64,000 nt of DNA. It comes from Tipula vernalis (lineage: Eukaryota; Arthropoda; Insecta; Diptera; Tipulidae). Location: contig OY282558.1 in NCBI GenBank assembly GCA_958295665.1, positions 28,603,045 to 28,667,044 on the forward strand, written 5' to 3'. The translations under genes and the position numbers were made by a program. Positions 48,951 to 62,111 of this stretch are shown in pieces. The notes beneath the pieces are model-generated. The model made no database searches. It saw only the letters and a program-made list of their open reading frames with translations, and was not told the origin of the DNA. Every line of letters begins with the position of its first letter. Positions within the stretch are counted from its first letter, which is position 1.

Positions 48951-50041
48951 AGCTCAGCCGATTCAGATCTGTAAAAATCCGAAATCTGCAATTGTGCTCC
49001 GATTTCGGTTCTTGATATATCAAATGATAGGTCTCGGGACTTGTAATTGTTATGCCAAACCGCATTAAAATTGGTTGATTATTTCCATACATTTCACAGA
49101 AAAATCGATTCGAAGAAAATCACCTTACTATATAGCTCAGCCGATTCAGAGCTGTAAAAATCCGAAATTTGCAATTGTGCTCCGATTGCGGTTCTTGATA
49201 CCTTAAATGATAGGTCACGAGACCTGTAATTGCTATACCATACATTTCGAAAAAAGTTCGATTCGAAGAAAATCACCTTACTAGCTCAGCCGATTCAGAG
49301 CTGTAAAAATCCGAAATCTGCAATTGTGCTCCGATTGCGGTTCTTGATACCTTAAATGATAGGTCACGAGACCTGTAATTGCTATACCATACATTTCGAA
49401 GAAAGTTCGATTCGAAGAAAATCACCTTACTATAGCTCAGCCAATTCAGAGCTGTAAAAATCCGAAATCTGCAATTGTGCTCCGATTGCGGTTCTTGATA
49501 CCTTAAATGATAGGTCACGAGACCTGTAATTGCTATACCATACATTTTGAAGAAAGTTCGATTCGAAGAAAATCACCTTACTATATAGCTCAGCCGATTC
49601 AGAGCTGTAAAAATCCGAAATTTGCAATTGTGCTCCGATTGCGGTTCCCTGTAATTGCTATACCATACATTTCGAAAAAAGTTCGATTCGAAGAAAATCA
49701 CCTTACTAGCTCAGCCGATTCAGAGCTGTAAAAATCCGAAATCTGCAATTTTGCTCCGATTGCGGTTCTTGATATATCAAATGATAGGTCTCGGGACTTG
49801 TAATTGTTATGCCAAACCGCATTAAAATTGGTTGATTATTTCCATACATTTCACAGAAAAATCGATTCGAAGAAAATCACCTTACTATATAGCTCAGCCG
49901 ATTCAGAGCTGTAAAAATCCGAAATTTGCAATTGTGCTCCGATTGCGGTTCTTGATACCTTAAATGATAGGTCACGAGACTTGTAATTGCTATACCATAC
50001 ATTTCGAAGAAAGTTCGATTCGAAGAAAATCACCTTACTAT
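48951..50041 (+). repeat. 1,091 bp higher-order unit, copy 1
   Basis: The unit holds seven monomers of 183 (B), 149, 151, 153, 121 (truncated), 183 (B) and 151 bp, totalling 1,091. Markers are GATCTG and CCGATTTCGG in the first B, CGAAAAAAGTTCG near 49,248, GCCAATTCAG near 49,440, CATTTTGAAG near 49,544 and GCAATTTTGC near 49,744. Confidence 0.93.
49587..49707 (+). repeat. Truncated 121 bp A monomer (copy 1)
   Basis: GCGGTTC is joined directly to CCTGTAATTGC, a 28 bp internal deletion that removes the AGGTC/GACCT inverted repeat apart from its last bases. With the short ACTAGC junction the monomer is 121 bp. Confidence 0.93.
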
Positions 50042-51132
50042 AGCTCAACCGATTCAGATCTGTAAAAATCCGAAATCTGCAATTGTGCTCCGATTTCGGT
50101 TCTTGATATATCAAATGATAGGTCTCGGGACTTGTAATTGTTATGCCAAACCGCATTAAAATTGGTTGATTATTTCCATACATTTCACAGAAAAATCGAT
50201 TCGAAGAAAATCACCTTACTATATAGCTCAGCCGATTCAGAGCTGTAAAAATCCGAAATTTGCAATTGTGCTCCGATTGCGGTTCTTGATACCTTAAATG
50301 ATAGGTCACGAGACCTGTAATTGCTATACCATACATTTCGAAAAAAGTTCGATTCGAAGAAAATCACCTTACTAGCTCAGCCGATTCAGAGCTGTAAAAA
50401 TCCGAAATCTGCAATTGTGCTCCGATTGCGGTTCTTGATACCTTAAATGATAGGTCACGAGACCTGTAATTGCTATACCATACATTTCGAAGAAAGTTCG
50501 ATTCGAAGAAAATCACCTTACTATAGCTCAGCCAATTCAGAGCTGTAAAAATCCGAAATCTGCAATTGTGCTCCGATTGCGGTTCTTGATACCTTAAATG
50601 ATAGGTCACGAGACCTGTAATTGCTATACCATACATTTTGAAGAAAGTTCGATTCGAAGAAAATCACCTTACTATATAGCTCAGCCGATTCAGAGCTGTA
50701 AAAATCCGAAATTTGCAATTGTGCTCCGATTGCGGTTCCCTGTAATTGCTATACCATACATTTCGAAAAAAGTTCGATTCGAAGAAAATCACCTTACTAG
50801 CTCAGCCGATTCAGAGCTGTAAAAATCCGAAATCTGCAATTTTGCTCCGATTGCGGTTCTTGATATATCAAATGATAGGTCTCGGGACTTGTAATTGTTA
50901 TGCCAAACCGCATTAAAATTGGTTGATTATTTCCATACATTTCACAGAAAAATCGATTCGAAGAAAATCACCTTACTATATAGCTCAGCCGATTCAGAGC
51001 TGTAAAAATCCGAAATTTGCAATTGTGCTCCGATTGCGGTTCTTGATACCTTAAATGATAGGTCACGAGACTTGTAATTGCTATACCATACATTTCGAAG
51101 AAAGTTCGATTCGAAGAAAATCACCTTACTAT
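50042..51132 (+). repeat. 1,091 bp higher-order unit, copy 2
   Basis: This has the same seven monomers and the same markers as copy 1, at +1,091 bp, with B monomers at 50,042 and 50,799. Its first B begins GCTCAACC, whereas copy 1 begins GCTCAGCC. Confidence 0.93.
50678..50798 (+). repeat. Truncated 121 bp A monomer (copy 2)
   Basis: The same 28 bp deletion, exactly 1,091 bp after copy 1. It was therefore amplified with the higher-order unit and did not arise twice. Confidence 0.93.
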
Positions 51133-51464
51133 AGCTCAACCGATTCAGATCTGTAAAAATCCGAAATCTGCAATTGTGCTCCGATTTCGGTTCTTGATAT
51201 ATCAAATGATAGGTCTCGGGACTTGTAATTGTTATGCCAAACCGCATTAAAATTGGTTGATTATTTCCATACATTTCACAGAAAAATCGATTCGAAGAAA
51301 ATCACCTTACTATATAGCTCAGCCGATTCAGAGCTGTAAAAATCCGAAATTTGCAATTGTGCTCCGATTGCGGTTCTTGATACCTTAAATGATAGGTCAC
51401 GAGACCTGTAATTGCTATACCATACATTTCGAAAAAAGTTCGATTCGAAGAAAATCACCTTACT
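51133..51464 (+). repeat. 1,091 bp higher-order unit, partial copy 3
   Basis: Only the first two monomers of the unit are present (B of 183 bp and A of 149 bp, with CGAAAAAAGTTCG). At 51,465 the series continues instead with an unmarked B, so the repeat has been cut by recombination at a monomer boundary. Confidence 0.9.
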
Positions 51465-52402
51465 AGCTCAGCCGATTCAGAGCTGTAAAAATCCGAAATC
51501 TGCAATTGTGCTCCGATTGCGGTTCTTGATATATCAAATGATAGGTCTCGGGACTTGTAATTGTTATGCCAAACCGCATTAAAATTGGTTGATTATTTCC
51601 ATACATTTCACAGAAAAATCGATTCGAAGAAAATCACCTTACTATAGCTCAGCCGATTCAGAGCTGTAAAAATCCGAAATCTGCAATTGTGTTCCGATTG
51701 CGGTTCTTGATACCTTAAATGATAAGTCACGAGACCTGTAATTGCTATACCATACATTTCGAAGAAAGTTCGATTCGAAGAAAATCACCTTACTATAGCT
51801 CAGCCGATTCAGAGCCGTTAAAATCCGAAATCTGCAATTGTGCTCCGATTGCGGTTCTTGATACCTTAAATGATAGGTCACGAGACCTGTAATTGCTATA
51901 CCATACATTTCGAAGAAAGTTCGATTCGAAGAAAATCACCTTACTATAGCTCAGCCGATTCAGAGCTGTAAAAATCCGAAATCTGCAATTGTGCTCCGAT
52001 TGCGGTTCTTGATACCTTAAATGATAGGTCACGAAACCTGTAATTGCTATACCATACATTTCGAAGAAAGTTCGATTCGAAGAAAATCACCTTACTATAG
52101 CTCAGCCGATTCAGAGCTGTAAAAATCCGAAATCTGCAATTGTGCTCCGATTGCGGTTCTTGATACCTTAAATGATAGGTCACGAGACCTGTAATTGCTA
52201 TACCATACATTTCGAAGAAAGTTCGATTCGAAGAAAATCACCTTACTATATAGCTCAGCCGATTCAGAGCTGTAAAAATCCGAAATTTGCAATTGTGCTC
52301 CGATTGCGGTTCTTGATACCTTAAATGATAGGTCACGAAACCTGTAATTGCTATACCATACATTTCGAAGAAAGTTCGATTCGAAGAAAATCACCTTACT
52401 AT
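51465..52402 (+). repeat. Transitional stretch: one B and five A monomers
   Basis: A B at 51,465 is followed by five A monomers (757 bp, one of 153 bp). They carry scattered single variants such as GTGTTCCG near 51,690, GATAAGTCAC near 51,722, GAGCCGTTAAAATCC near 51,812 and CACGAAACC near 52,031 and 52,335. Such private changes suggest less recent homogenisation than the neighbouring blocks. Confidence 0.82.
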
Positions 52403-52732
52403 AGCTCAGCCGATTCAGAGCTGTAAAAATCCGAAATCTGCAATTGTTCTCCGATTTCGGTTCTTGATATATCAAATGATAGGTCTCGGGACTTGTAATT
52501 GTTATGCCAAACCGCATTAAAATTGGTTGATTATTTCCATACATTTCACAGAAAAATCGATTCGAAGAAAATCACCTTACTATAGCTCAGCCGATTCAGA
52601 GCTGTGAAAATCAGAAATCTGCAATTGTGCTCCGATTGCAGTTCTTGATACCTCAAATGATAGGTCACGAGACCTGTAATTGCTATACCATGCATTTCGA
52701 AGAAAGTTCGATTCGAAGAAAACCACCTTACT

Positions 52733-55404
52733 AGCTCAGCCGATTCAGAGCTGTAAAAATCCGAAATCTGCAATTGTGCTCCAATTGCGGTTCTTGATAC
52801 CTCAAATGATAGGTCTCGGGACTTGTAATTGTTATGCCAAACCGCATTAAAATTGGTTGATTATTTCCATACATTTCACAGAAAAATCGATTCGAAGAAA
52901 ATCACCTTACTATAGCTCAGCCGATTCAGAGCTGTAAAAATCCGAAATCTGCAATTGTGCTCCAATTGCGGTTCTTGATACCTCAAATGATAGGTCTCGG
53001 GACTTGTAATTGTTTTGCCAAACCGCATTAAAATTGGTTGATTATTTCCATACATTTCACAGAAAAATCGATTCGAAGAAAATCACCTTACTATAGCTCA
53101 GCCGATTCAGAGCTGTGAAAATCAGAAATCTGCAATTGTGCTCCGATTGCAGTTCTTGATACCTCAAATGATAGGTCACGAGACCTGTAATTGCTATACC
53201 ATGCATTTCGAAGAAAGTTCGATTCGAAGAAAACCACCTTACTAGCTCAGCCGATTCAGAGCTGTAAAAATCCGAAATCTGCAATTGTGCTCCAATTGCG
53301 GTTCTTGATACCTCAAATGATAGGTCTCGGGACTTGTAATTGTTTTGCCAAACCGCATTAAAATTGGTTGATTATATCCATACATTTCACAGAAAAATCG
53401 ATTCGAAGAAAATCACCTTACTATATCTCAGCCGATTCAGAGCTGTGAAAATCAGAAATCTGCAATTGTGCTCCGATTGCAGTTCTTGATACCTCAAATG
53501 ATAGGTCACGAGACCTGTAATTGCTATACCATGCATTTCGAAGAAAGTTCGATTCGAAGAAAACCACCTTACTAGCTCAGCCGATTCAGAGCTGTAAAAA
53601 TCCGAAATCTGCAATTGTGCTCCAATTGCGGTTCTTGATACCTCAAATGATAGGTCTCGGGACTTGTAATTGTTATGCCAAACCGCATTAAAATTGGTTG
53701 ATTATTTCCATACATTTCACAGAAAAATCGATTCGAAGAAAAACACCTTACTATAGCTCAGCCGATTCAGAGCTGTAAAAATCCGAAATCTGCAATTGTG
53801 CTCCAATTGCGGTTCTTGATACCTCAAATGATACGTCTCGGGACTTGTAATTGTTTTGCCAAACCGCATTAAAATTGGTTGATTATTTCCATACATTTCA
53901 CAGAAAAATCGATTCGAAGAAAATCACCTTACTATAGCTCAGCCGATTCAGAGCTGTGAAAATCAGAAATCTGCAATTGTGCTCCGATTGCAGTTCTTGA
54001 TACCTCAAATGATAGGTCACGAGACCTGTAATTGCTATACCATGCATTTCGAAGAAAGTTCGATTCGAAGAAAACCACCTTACTAGCTCAGCCGATTCAG
54101 AGCTGTAAAAATCCGAAATCTGCAATTGTGCTCCAATTGCGGTTCTTGATACCTCAAATGATAGGTCTCGGGACTTGTAATTGTTATGCCAAACCGCATT
54201 AAAATTGGTTGATTATTTCCATACATTTCACAGAAAAATCGATTCGAAGAAAATCACCTTACTATAGCTCAGCCGATTCAGAGCTGTGAAAATCAGAAAT
54301 CTGCAATTGTGCTCCGATTGCAGTTCTTGATACCTCAAATGATAGGTCACGAGACCTGTAATTGCTATACCATGCATTTCGAAGAAAGTTCGATTCGAAG
54401 AAAATCACCTTACTAGCTCAGCCGATTCAGAGCTGTAAAAATCCGAAATCTGCAATTGTGCTCCAATTGCGGTTCTTGATACCTCAAATGATAGGTCTCG
54501 GGACTTGTAATTGTTATGCCAAACCGCATTAAAATTGGTTGATTATTTCCATACATTTCACAGAAAAATCGATTCGAAGAAAAACACCTTACTATAGCTC
54601 AGCCGATTCAGAGCTGTAAAAATCCGAAATCTGCAATTGTGCTCCAATTGCGGTTCTTGATACCTCAAATGATAGGTCTCGGGACTTGTAATTGTTTTGC
54701 CAAACCGCATTAAAATTGGTTGATTATTTCCATACATTTCACAGAAAAATCGATTCGAAGAAAATCACCTTACTATAGCTCAGCCGATTCAGAGCTGTGA
54801 AAATCAGAAATCTGCAATTGTGCTCCGATTGCAGTTCTTGATACCTCAAATGATAGGTCACGAGACCTGTAATTGCTATACCATGCATTTCGAAGAAAGT
54901 TCGATTCGAAGAAAACCACCTTACTAGCTCAGCCGATTCAGAGCTGTAAAAATCCGAAATCTGCAATTGTGCTCCAATTGCAGTTCTTGATACCTCAAAT
55001 GATAGGTCTCGGGACTTGTAATTGTTATGCCAAACCGCATTAAAATTGGTTGATTATTTCCATACATTTCACAGAAAAATCGATTCGAAGAAAATCACCT
55101 TACTAGCTCAGCCGATTCAGAGCTGTGAAAATCAGAAATCTGCAATTGTGCTCCGATTGCAGTTCTTGATACCTCAAATGATAGGTTACGAGACCTGTAA
55201 TTGCTATACCATGCATTTCGAAGAAAGTTCGATTCGAAGAAAACCACCTTACTAGCTCAGCCGATTCAGAGCTGTAAAAATCCGAAATCTGCAATTGTGC
55301 TCCGATTGCGGTTCTTGATACCTTAAATGATAGGTCATGAGACCTGTAATTGCTATACCATACATTTCGAAGAAAGTTCGATTCGAAGAAAAACACCTTA
55401 CTAT
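52733..55404 (+). repeat. 330/511 bp dimer and trimer repeats
   Basis: B (181 bp) alternates with the 149 bp A, giving 330 bp steps, with a second B inserted in several cycles to give 511 bp steps. Adjacent B-B pairs start at 52,733, 53,574 and 54,415. The marker A monomers recur at spacings of 330 and 511 bp. A few carry private changes such as ATACGTCTC near 53,832. Confidence 0.88.
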
Positions 55405-56544
55405 AGCTCAGCCGATTCAGAGCTGTAAAAATCCGAAATCTGCAATTGTGCTCCAATTGCGGTTCTTGATACCTCAAATGATAGGTCTCGGGACTTGTAA
55501 TTGTTTTGCCAAACCGCATTAAAATTGGTTGATTATTTCCATACATTTCACAGAAAAATCGATTCGAAGAAAATCACCTTACTATAGCTCAGCCGATTCA
55601 GAGCTGTGAAAATCAGAAATCTGCAATTGTGCTCCGATTGCAGTTCTTGATACCTCAAATGATAGGTCACGAGACATGTAATTGCTATACCATGCATTTC
55701 GAAGAAAGTTCGATTCGAAGAAAACCACCTTACTAGCTCAGCCGATTCAGAGCTGTAAAAATCCGAAATCTGCAATTGTGCTCCAATTGCGGTTCTTGAT
55801 ACCTCAAATGATAGGTCTCGGGACTTGTAATTGTTTTGCCAAACCGCATTAAAATTGGTTGATTATTTCCATACATTTCACAGAAAAATCGATTCGAAGA
55901 AAATCACCTTACTATAGCTCAGCCGATTCAGAGCTGTGAAAATCAGAAATCTGCAATTGTGCTCCGATTGCAGTTCTTGATACCTCAAATGATAGGTCAC
56001 GAGACCTGTAATTGCTATACCATGCATTTCGAAGAAAGTTCGATTCGAAGAAAACCACCTTACTAGCTCAGCCGATTCAGAGCTGTAAAAATCCGAAATC
56101 TGCAATTGTGCTCCAATTGCGGTTCTTGATACCTCAAATGATAGGTCTCGGGACTTGTAATTGTTTTGCCAAACCGCATTAAAATTGGTTGATTATTTCC
56201 ATACATTTCACAGAAAAATCGATTCGAAGAAAATCACCTTACTATAGCTCAGCCGATTCAGAGCTGTAAAAATCCGAAATCTGCAATTGTGCTCCGATTG
56301 CGGTTCTTGATACCTCAAATGATAGGTCACGAGACCTGAATTGCTATACCATACATTTCGAAGAAAGTTCGATTCGAAGAAAATCACCTTACTAGCTCAG
56401 CCGATTCAGAGCTGTAAAAATCCGAAATCTGCAATTGTGCTCCGATTGCGATTCTTGATACCTCAAATGATAGGTCACGAGACCTGTAATTGCTATACCA
56501 TACATTTCGACGAAAGTTCGATTCGAAGAAAATCACCTTACTAT

Positions 56545-56995
56545 AGCTCAGCCGATTCAGAGCTGTGAAAATCAGAAATCTGCAATTGTGCTCCGATTGC
56601 AGTTCTTGATACCTCAAATGATAGGTCACGAGACCTGTAATTGCTATACCATATATTTCGTAGAAAGTTCGATTCGAAGAAAATCACCTTATTATAGCTC
56701 AGCCGATTCAGAGCTGTAAAAATCCGAAATCTGCAATTGAGCTCCGATTGCGATTCTTGATACCTCAAATGATAGGTCACGAGACCTGTAATTGCTATAC
56801 CATACATTTCGACGAAAGTTCGATTCGAAGAAAATCACCTTACTATAGCTCAGCCGATTCAGAGCTGTGAAAATCAGAAATCTGCAATTGTGCTCTGATT
56901 GCAGTTCTTGATACCTCAAATGATAGGTCACGAGACCTGTAATTGCTATACCATGCATTTCGAAGAAAGTTCGATTCGAAGAAAACCACCTTACT
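56545..56995 (+). repeat. Three-monomer block repeated 2,678 bp downstream (copy 1)
   Basis: Markers shared with 59,223-59,673 are CCATATATTTCGTAG (56,649), CAATTGAGCTCC (56,736), GCGATTCTTG (56,749) and TTCGACGAAAG (56,809). Neighbouring monomers at 56.4 kb also carry GCGATTC and GACGAAAG. Confidence 0.88.
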
Positions 56996-57176
56996 AGCTC
57001 AGCCGATTCAGAGCTGTAAAAATCCGAAATCTGCAATTGTGCTCCAATTGCGGTTCTTGATACCTCAAATGATAGGTCTCGGGACTTGTAATTGTTATGC
57101 CAAACCGCATTAAAATTGGTTGATTATTTCCATACATTTCACAGAAAAATCGATTCGAAGAAAATCACCTTACTAT

Positions 57177-58142
57177 AGCTCAGCCGATTCAGAGCTGTGA
57201 AAATCAGAAATCTGCAATTGTGCTCCGATTGCGGTTCTTGATACCTTAAATGATAGGTCACGAGACCTGTAATTGCTATACCATACATTTCGAAGAAAGT
57301 TCGATTCGAAGAAAATCACCTTACTATAGCTCAGCCGATTCAGAGCTGTAAAAATCCGAAATCTGCAATTGTGCTCCGATTGCGGTTCTTGATACCTTAA
57401 ATGATAGGTCATGAGACCTGTAATTGCTATACCATACATTTCGAAGAAAGTTCGATTCGAAGAAAAACACCTTACTATAGCTCAGCCGATTCAGAGCTGT
57501 AAAAATCCGAAATCTGCAATTGTGCTCCAATTGCGGTTCTTGATACCTCAAATGATAGGTCTCGGGACTTGTAATTGTTTTGCCAAACCGCATTAAAATT
57601 GGTTGATTATTTCCATACATTTCACAGAAAAATCGATTCGAAGAAAATCACCTTACTATAGCTCAGCCGATTCAGAGCTGTGAAAATCAGAAATCTGCAA
57701 TTGTGCTCCGATTGCGGTTCTTGATACCTTAAATGATAGGTCACGAGACCTGTAATTGCTATACCATACATTTCGAAGAAAGTTCGATTCGAAGAAAATC
57801 ACCTTACTATAGCTCAGCCGATTCAGAGCTGTAAAAATCCGAAATCTGCAATTGTGCTCCGATTGCGGTTCTTGATACCTTAAATGATAGGTCATGAGAC
57901 CTGTAATTGCTATACCATACATTTCGAAGAAAGTTCGATTCGAAGAAAAACACCTTACTATAGCTCAGCCGATTCAGAGCTGTAAAAATCCGAAATCTGC
58001 AATTGTGCTCCAATTGCGGTTCTTGATACCTCAAATGATAGGTCTCGGGACTTGTAATTGTTTTGCCAAACCGCATTAAAATTGGTTGATTATTTCCATA
58101 CATTTCACAGAAAAATCGATTCGAAGAAAATCACCTTACTAT
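57177..58142 (+). repeat. Two tandem 483 bp A-A-B units
   Basis: The units are 57,177-57,659 and 57,660-58,142. Each has an A with GTGAAAATCAG, an A with GGTCATGAG and AAAAACACC, and a B with CTCCAATTGC and TGTTTTGCC. Equivalent units are found 3,969 bp downstream. Confidence 0.92.
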
Positions 58143-59222
58143 AGCTCAGCCGATTCAGAGCTGTGAAAATCAGAAATCTGCAATTGTGCTCCGATTGCAG
58201 TTCTTGATACCTCAAATGATAGGTCACGAGACCTGTAATTGCTATACCATGCATTTCGAAGAAAGTTCGATTCGAAGAAAACCACCTTACTAGCTCAGCC
58301 GATTCAGAGCTGTAAAAATCCGAAATCTGCAATTGTGCTCCAATTGCGGTTCTTGATACCTCAAATGATAGGTCTCGGGACTTGTAATTGTTTTGCCAAA
58401 CCGCATTAAAATTGGTTGATTATTTCCATACATTTCACAGAAAAATCGATTCGAAGAAAATCACCTTACTATAGCTCAGCCGATTCAGAGCTGTGAAAAT
58501 CAGAAATCTGCAATTGTGCTCCGATTGCAGTTCTTGATACCTCAAATGATAGGTCACGAGACCTGTAATTGCTATACCATGCATTTCGAAGAAAGTTCGA
58601 TTCGAAGAAAACCACCTTACTAGCTCAGCCGATTCAGAGCTGTAAAAATCCGAAATCTGCAATTGTGCTCCGATTGCGGTTTTTGATACCTTAAATGATA
58701 GGTCATGAGACCTGTAATTGCTATACCATACATTTCGAAGAAAGTTCGATTCGAAGAAAAACACCTTACTATAGCTCAGCCGATTCAGAGCTGTAAAAAT
58801 CCGAAATCTGCAATTGTGCTCCGATTGCGGTTCTTGATACCTCAAATGATAGGTCACGAGACCGGAATTGCTATACCATACATTTCGAAGAAAGTTCGAT
58901 TCGAAGAAAATCACCTTACTAGCTCAGCCGATTCAGAGCTGTAAAAATCCGAAATCTGCAATTGTGCTCCGATTGCGATTCTTGATACCTCAAATGATAG
59001 GTCACGAGACCTGTAATTGCTATACCATACATTTCGACGAAAGTTCGATTCGAAGAAAATCACCTTACTATAGCTCAGCCGATTCAGAGCTGTAAAAATC
59101 CGAAATCTGCAATTGTGCTCCGATTGCGATTCTTGATACCTCAAATGATAGGTCACGAGACCTGTAATTGCTATACCATACATTTCGAAGAAAGTTCGAT
59201 TCGAAGAAAATCACCTTACTAT

Positions 59223-59673
59223 AGCTCAGCCGATTCAGAGCTGTGAAAATCAGAAATCTGCAATTGTGCTCCGATTGCAGTTCTTGATACCTCAAATGAT
59301 AGGTCACGAGACCTGTAATTGCTATACCATATATTTCGTAGAAAGTTCGATTCGAAGAAAATCACCTTACTATAGCTCAGCCGATTCAGAGCTGTAAAAA
59401 TCCGAAATCTGCAATTGAGCTCCGATTGCGATTCTTGATACCTCAAATGATAGGTCACGAGACCTGTAATTGCTATACCATACATTTCGACGAAAGTTCG
59501 ATTCGAAGAAAATCACCTTACTATAGCTCAGCCGATTCAGAGCTGTAAAAATCAGAAATCTGCAATTGTGCTCCGATTGCAGTTCTTGATACCTCAAATG
59601 ATAGGTCACGAGACCTGTAATTGCTATACCATGCATTTCGAAGAAAGTTCGATTCGAAGAAAACCACCTTACT
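59223..59673 (+). repeat. Three-monomer block, copy 2
   Basis: This carries the same four markers as 56,545-56,995 at +2,678 bp. The following B differs: TGTTATGCC after copy 1 and TGTTTTGCC after copy 2. Confidence 0.88.
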
Positions 59674-61145
59674 AGCTCAGCCGATTCAGAGCTGTAAAAA
59701 TCCGAAATCTGCAATTGTGCTCCAATTGCGGTTCTTGATACCTCAAATGATAGGTCTCGGGACTTGTAATTGTTTTGCCAAACCGCATTAAAATTGGTTG
59801 ATTATTTCCATACATTTCACAGAAAAATCGATTCGAAGAAAATCACCTTACTATAGCTCAGCCGATTCAGAGCTGTAAAAATCCGAAATCTGCAATTGTG
59901 CTCCGATTGCGGTTCTTGATACCTCAAATGATAGGTCACGAGACCTGAATTGCTATACCATACATTTCGACGAAAGTTCGATTCGAAGAAAATCACCTTA
60001 CTATAGCTCAGCCGATTCAGAGCTGTAAAAATCCGAAATCTGCAATTGTGCTCCAATTGCGGTTCTTGATACCTCAAATGATAGGTCTCGGGACTTGTAT
60101 TTGTTTTGCCAAACCGCATTAAAATTGGTTGATTATTTCCATACATTTCACAGAAAAATCGATTCGAAGAAAAACACCTTACTATAGCTCAGCCGATTCA
60201 GAGCTGTAAAAATCCGAAATCTGCAATTGTGCTCCAATTGCGGTTCTTGATACCTCAAATGATAGGTCTCGGGACTTGTAATTGTTTTGCCAAACCGCAT
60301 TAAAATTGGTTGATTATTTCCATACATTTCACAGAAAAATCGATTCGAAGAAAATCACCTTACTATAGCTCAGCCGATTCAGAGCTGTGAAAATCAGAAA
60401 TCTGCAATTGTGCTCCGATTGCAGTTCTTGATACCTCAAATGATAGGTCACGAGACCTGTAATTGCTATACCATGCATTTCGAAGAAAGTTCGATTCGAA
60501 GAAAACCACCTTACTAGCTCAGCCGATTCAGAGCTGTAAAAATCCGAAATCTGCAATTGTGCTCCAATTGCGGTTCTTGATACCTCAAATGATAGGTCTC
60601 GGGACTTGTAATTGTTTTGCCAAACCGCATTAAAATTGGTTGATTATTTCCATACATTTCACAGAAAAATCGATTCGAAGAAAATCACCTTACTATAGCT
60701 CAGCCGATTCAGAGCTGTGAAAATCAGAAATCTGCAATTGTGCTCCGATTGCGGTTTTTGATACCTTAAATGATAGGTCACGAGACCTGTAATTGCTATA
60801 CCATACATTTCGAAGAAAGTTCGATTCGAAGAAAATCACCTTACTATAGCTCAGCCGATTCAGAGCTGTAAAAATCCGAAATCTGCAATTGTGCTCCGAT
60901 TGCGGTTCTTGATACCTCAAATGATAGGTCATGAGACCTGTAATTGCTATACCATACATTTCGAAGAAAGTTCGATTCGAAGAAAACCACCTTACTAGCT
61001 CAGCCGATTCAGAGCTGTGAAAATCAGAAATCTGCAATTGTGCTCCGATTGCAGTTCTTGATACCTCAAATGATAGGTCACGAGACCTGTAATTGCTATA
61101 CCATGCATTTCGAAGAAAGTTCGATTCGAAGAAAACCACCTTACT

Positions 61146-62111
61146 AGCTCAGCCGATTCAGAGCTGTAAAAATCCGAAATCTGCAATTGTGCTCCAATTG
61201 CGGTTCTTGATACCTTAAATGATAGGTCACGAGACCTGTAATTGCTATACCATACATTTCGAAGAAAGTTCGATTCGAAGAAAATCACCTTACTATAGCT
61301 CAGCCGATTCAGAGCTGTAAAAATCCGAAATCTGCAATTGTGCTCCGATTGCGGTTCTTGATACCTTAAATGATAGGTCATGAGACCTGTAATTGCTATA
61401 CCATACATTTCGAAGAAAGTTCGATTCGAAGAAAAACACCTTACTATAGCTCAGCCGATTCAGAGCTGTAAAAATCCGAAATCTGCAATTGTGCTCCAAT
61501 TGCGGTTCTTGATACCTCAAATGATAGGTCTCGGGACTTGTAATTGTTTTGCCAAACCGCATTAAAATTGGTTGATTATTTCCATACATTTCACAGAAAA
61601 ATCGATTCGAAGAAAATCACCTTACTATAGCTCAGCCGATTCAGAGCTGTGAAAATCAGAAATCTGCAATTGTGCTCCGATTGCGGTTCTTGATACCTTA
61701 AATGATAGGTCACGAGACCTGTAATTGCTATACCATACATTTCGAAGAAAGTTCGATTCGAAGAAAATCAACTTACTATAGCTCAGCCGATTCAGAGCTG
61801 TAAAAATCCGAAATCTGCAATTGTGCTCCGATTGCGGTTCTTGATACCTTAAATGATAGGTCATGAGACCTGTAATTGCTATACCATACATTTCGAAGAA
61901 AGTTCGATTCGAAGAAAAACACCTTACTATAGCTCAGCCGATTCAGAGCTGTAAAAATCCGAAATCTGCAATTGTGCTCCAATTGCGGTTCTTGATACCT
62001 CAAATGATAGGTCTCGGGACTTGTAATTGTTTTGCCAAACCGCATTAAAATTGGTTGATTATTTCCATACATTTCACAGAAAAATCGATTCGAAGAAAAT
62101 CACCTTACTAT
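61146..62111 (+). repeat. Two tandem 483 bp A-A-B units (distant copies)
   Basis: The second unit (61,629-62,111) matches 57,660-58,142 at +3,969 bp, with AATCAACTTAC near 61,768 as a private change. The first unit begins with an A that carries CTCCAATTGC, normally a B-linked variant, so it looks like a recombinant monomer. Confidence 0.88.

Noticed and set aside
58435..58914. Longest minus-strand open frame, 159 codons, and many others of 62-149 codons
   Set aside because: They are the same peptide repeated with the monomer, overlapping in different frames, with starts and stops set by satellite variants. There is no domain, no signal of coding constraint and no regulatory context.
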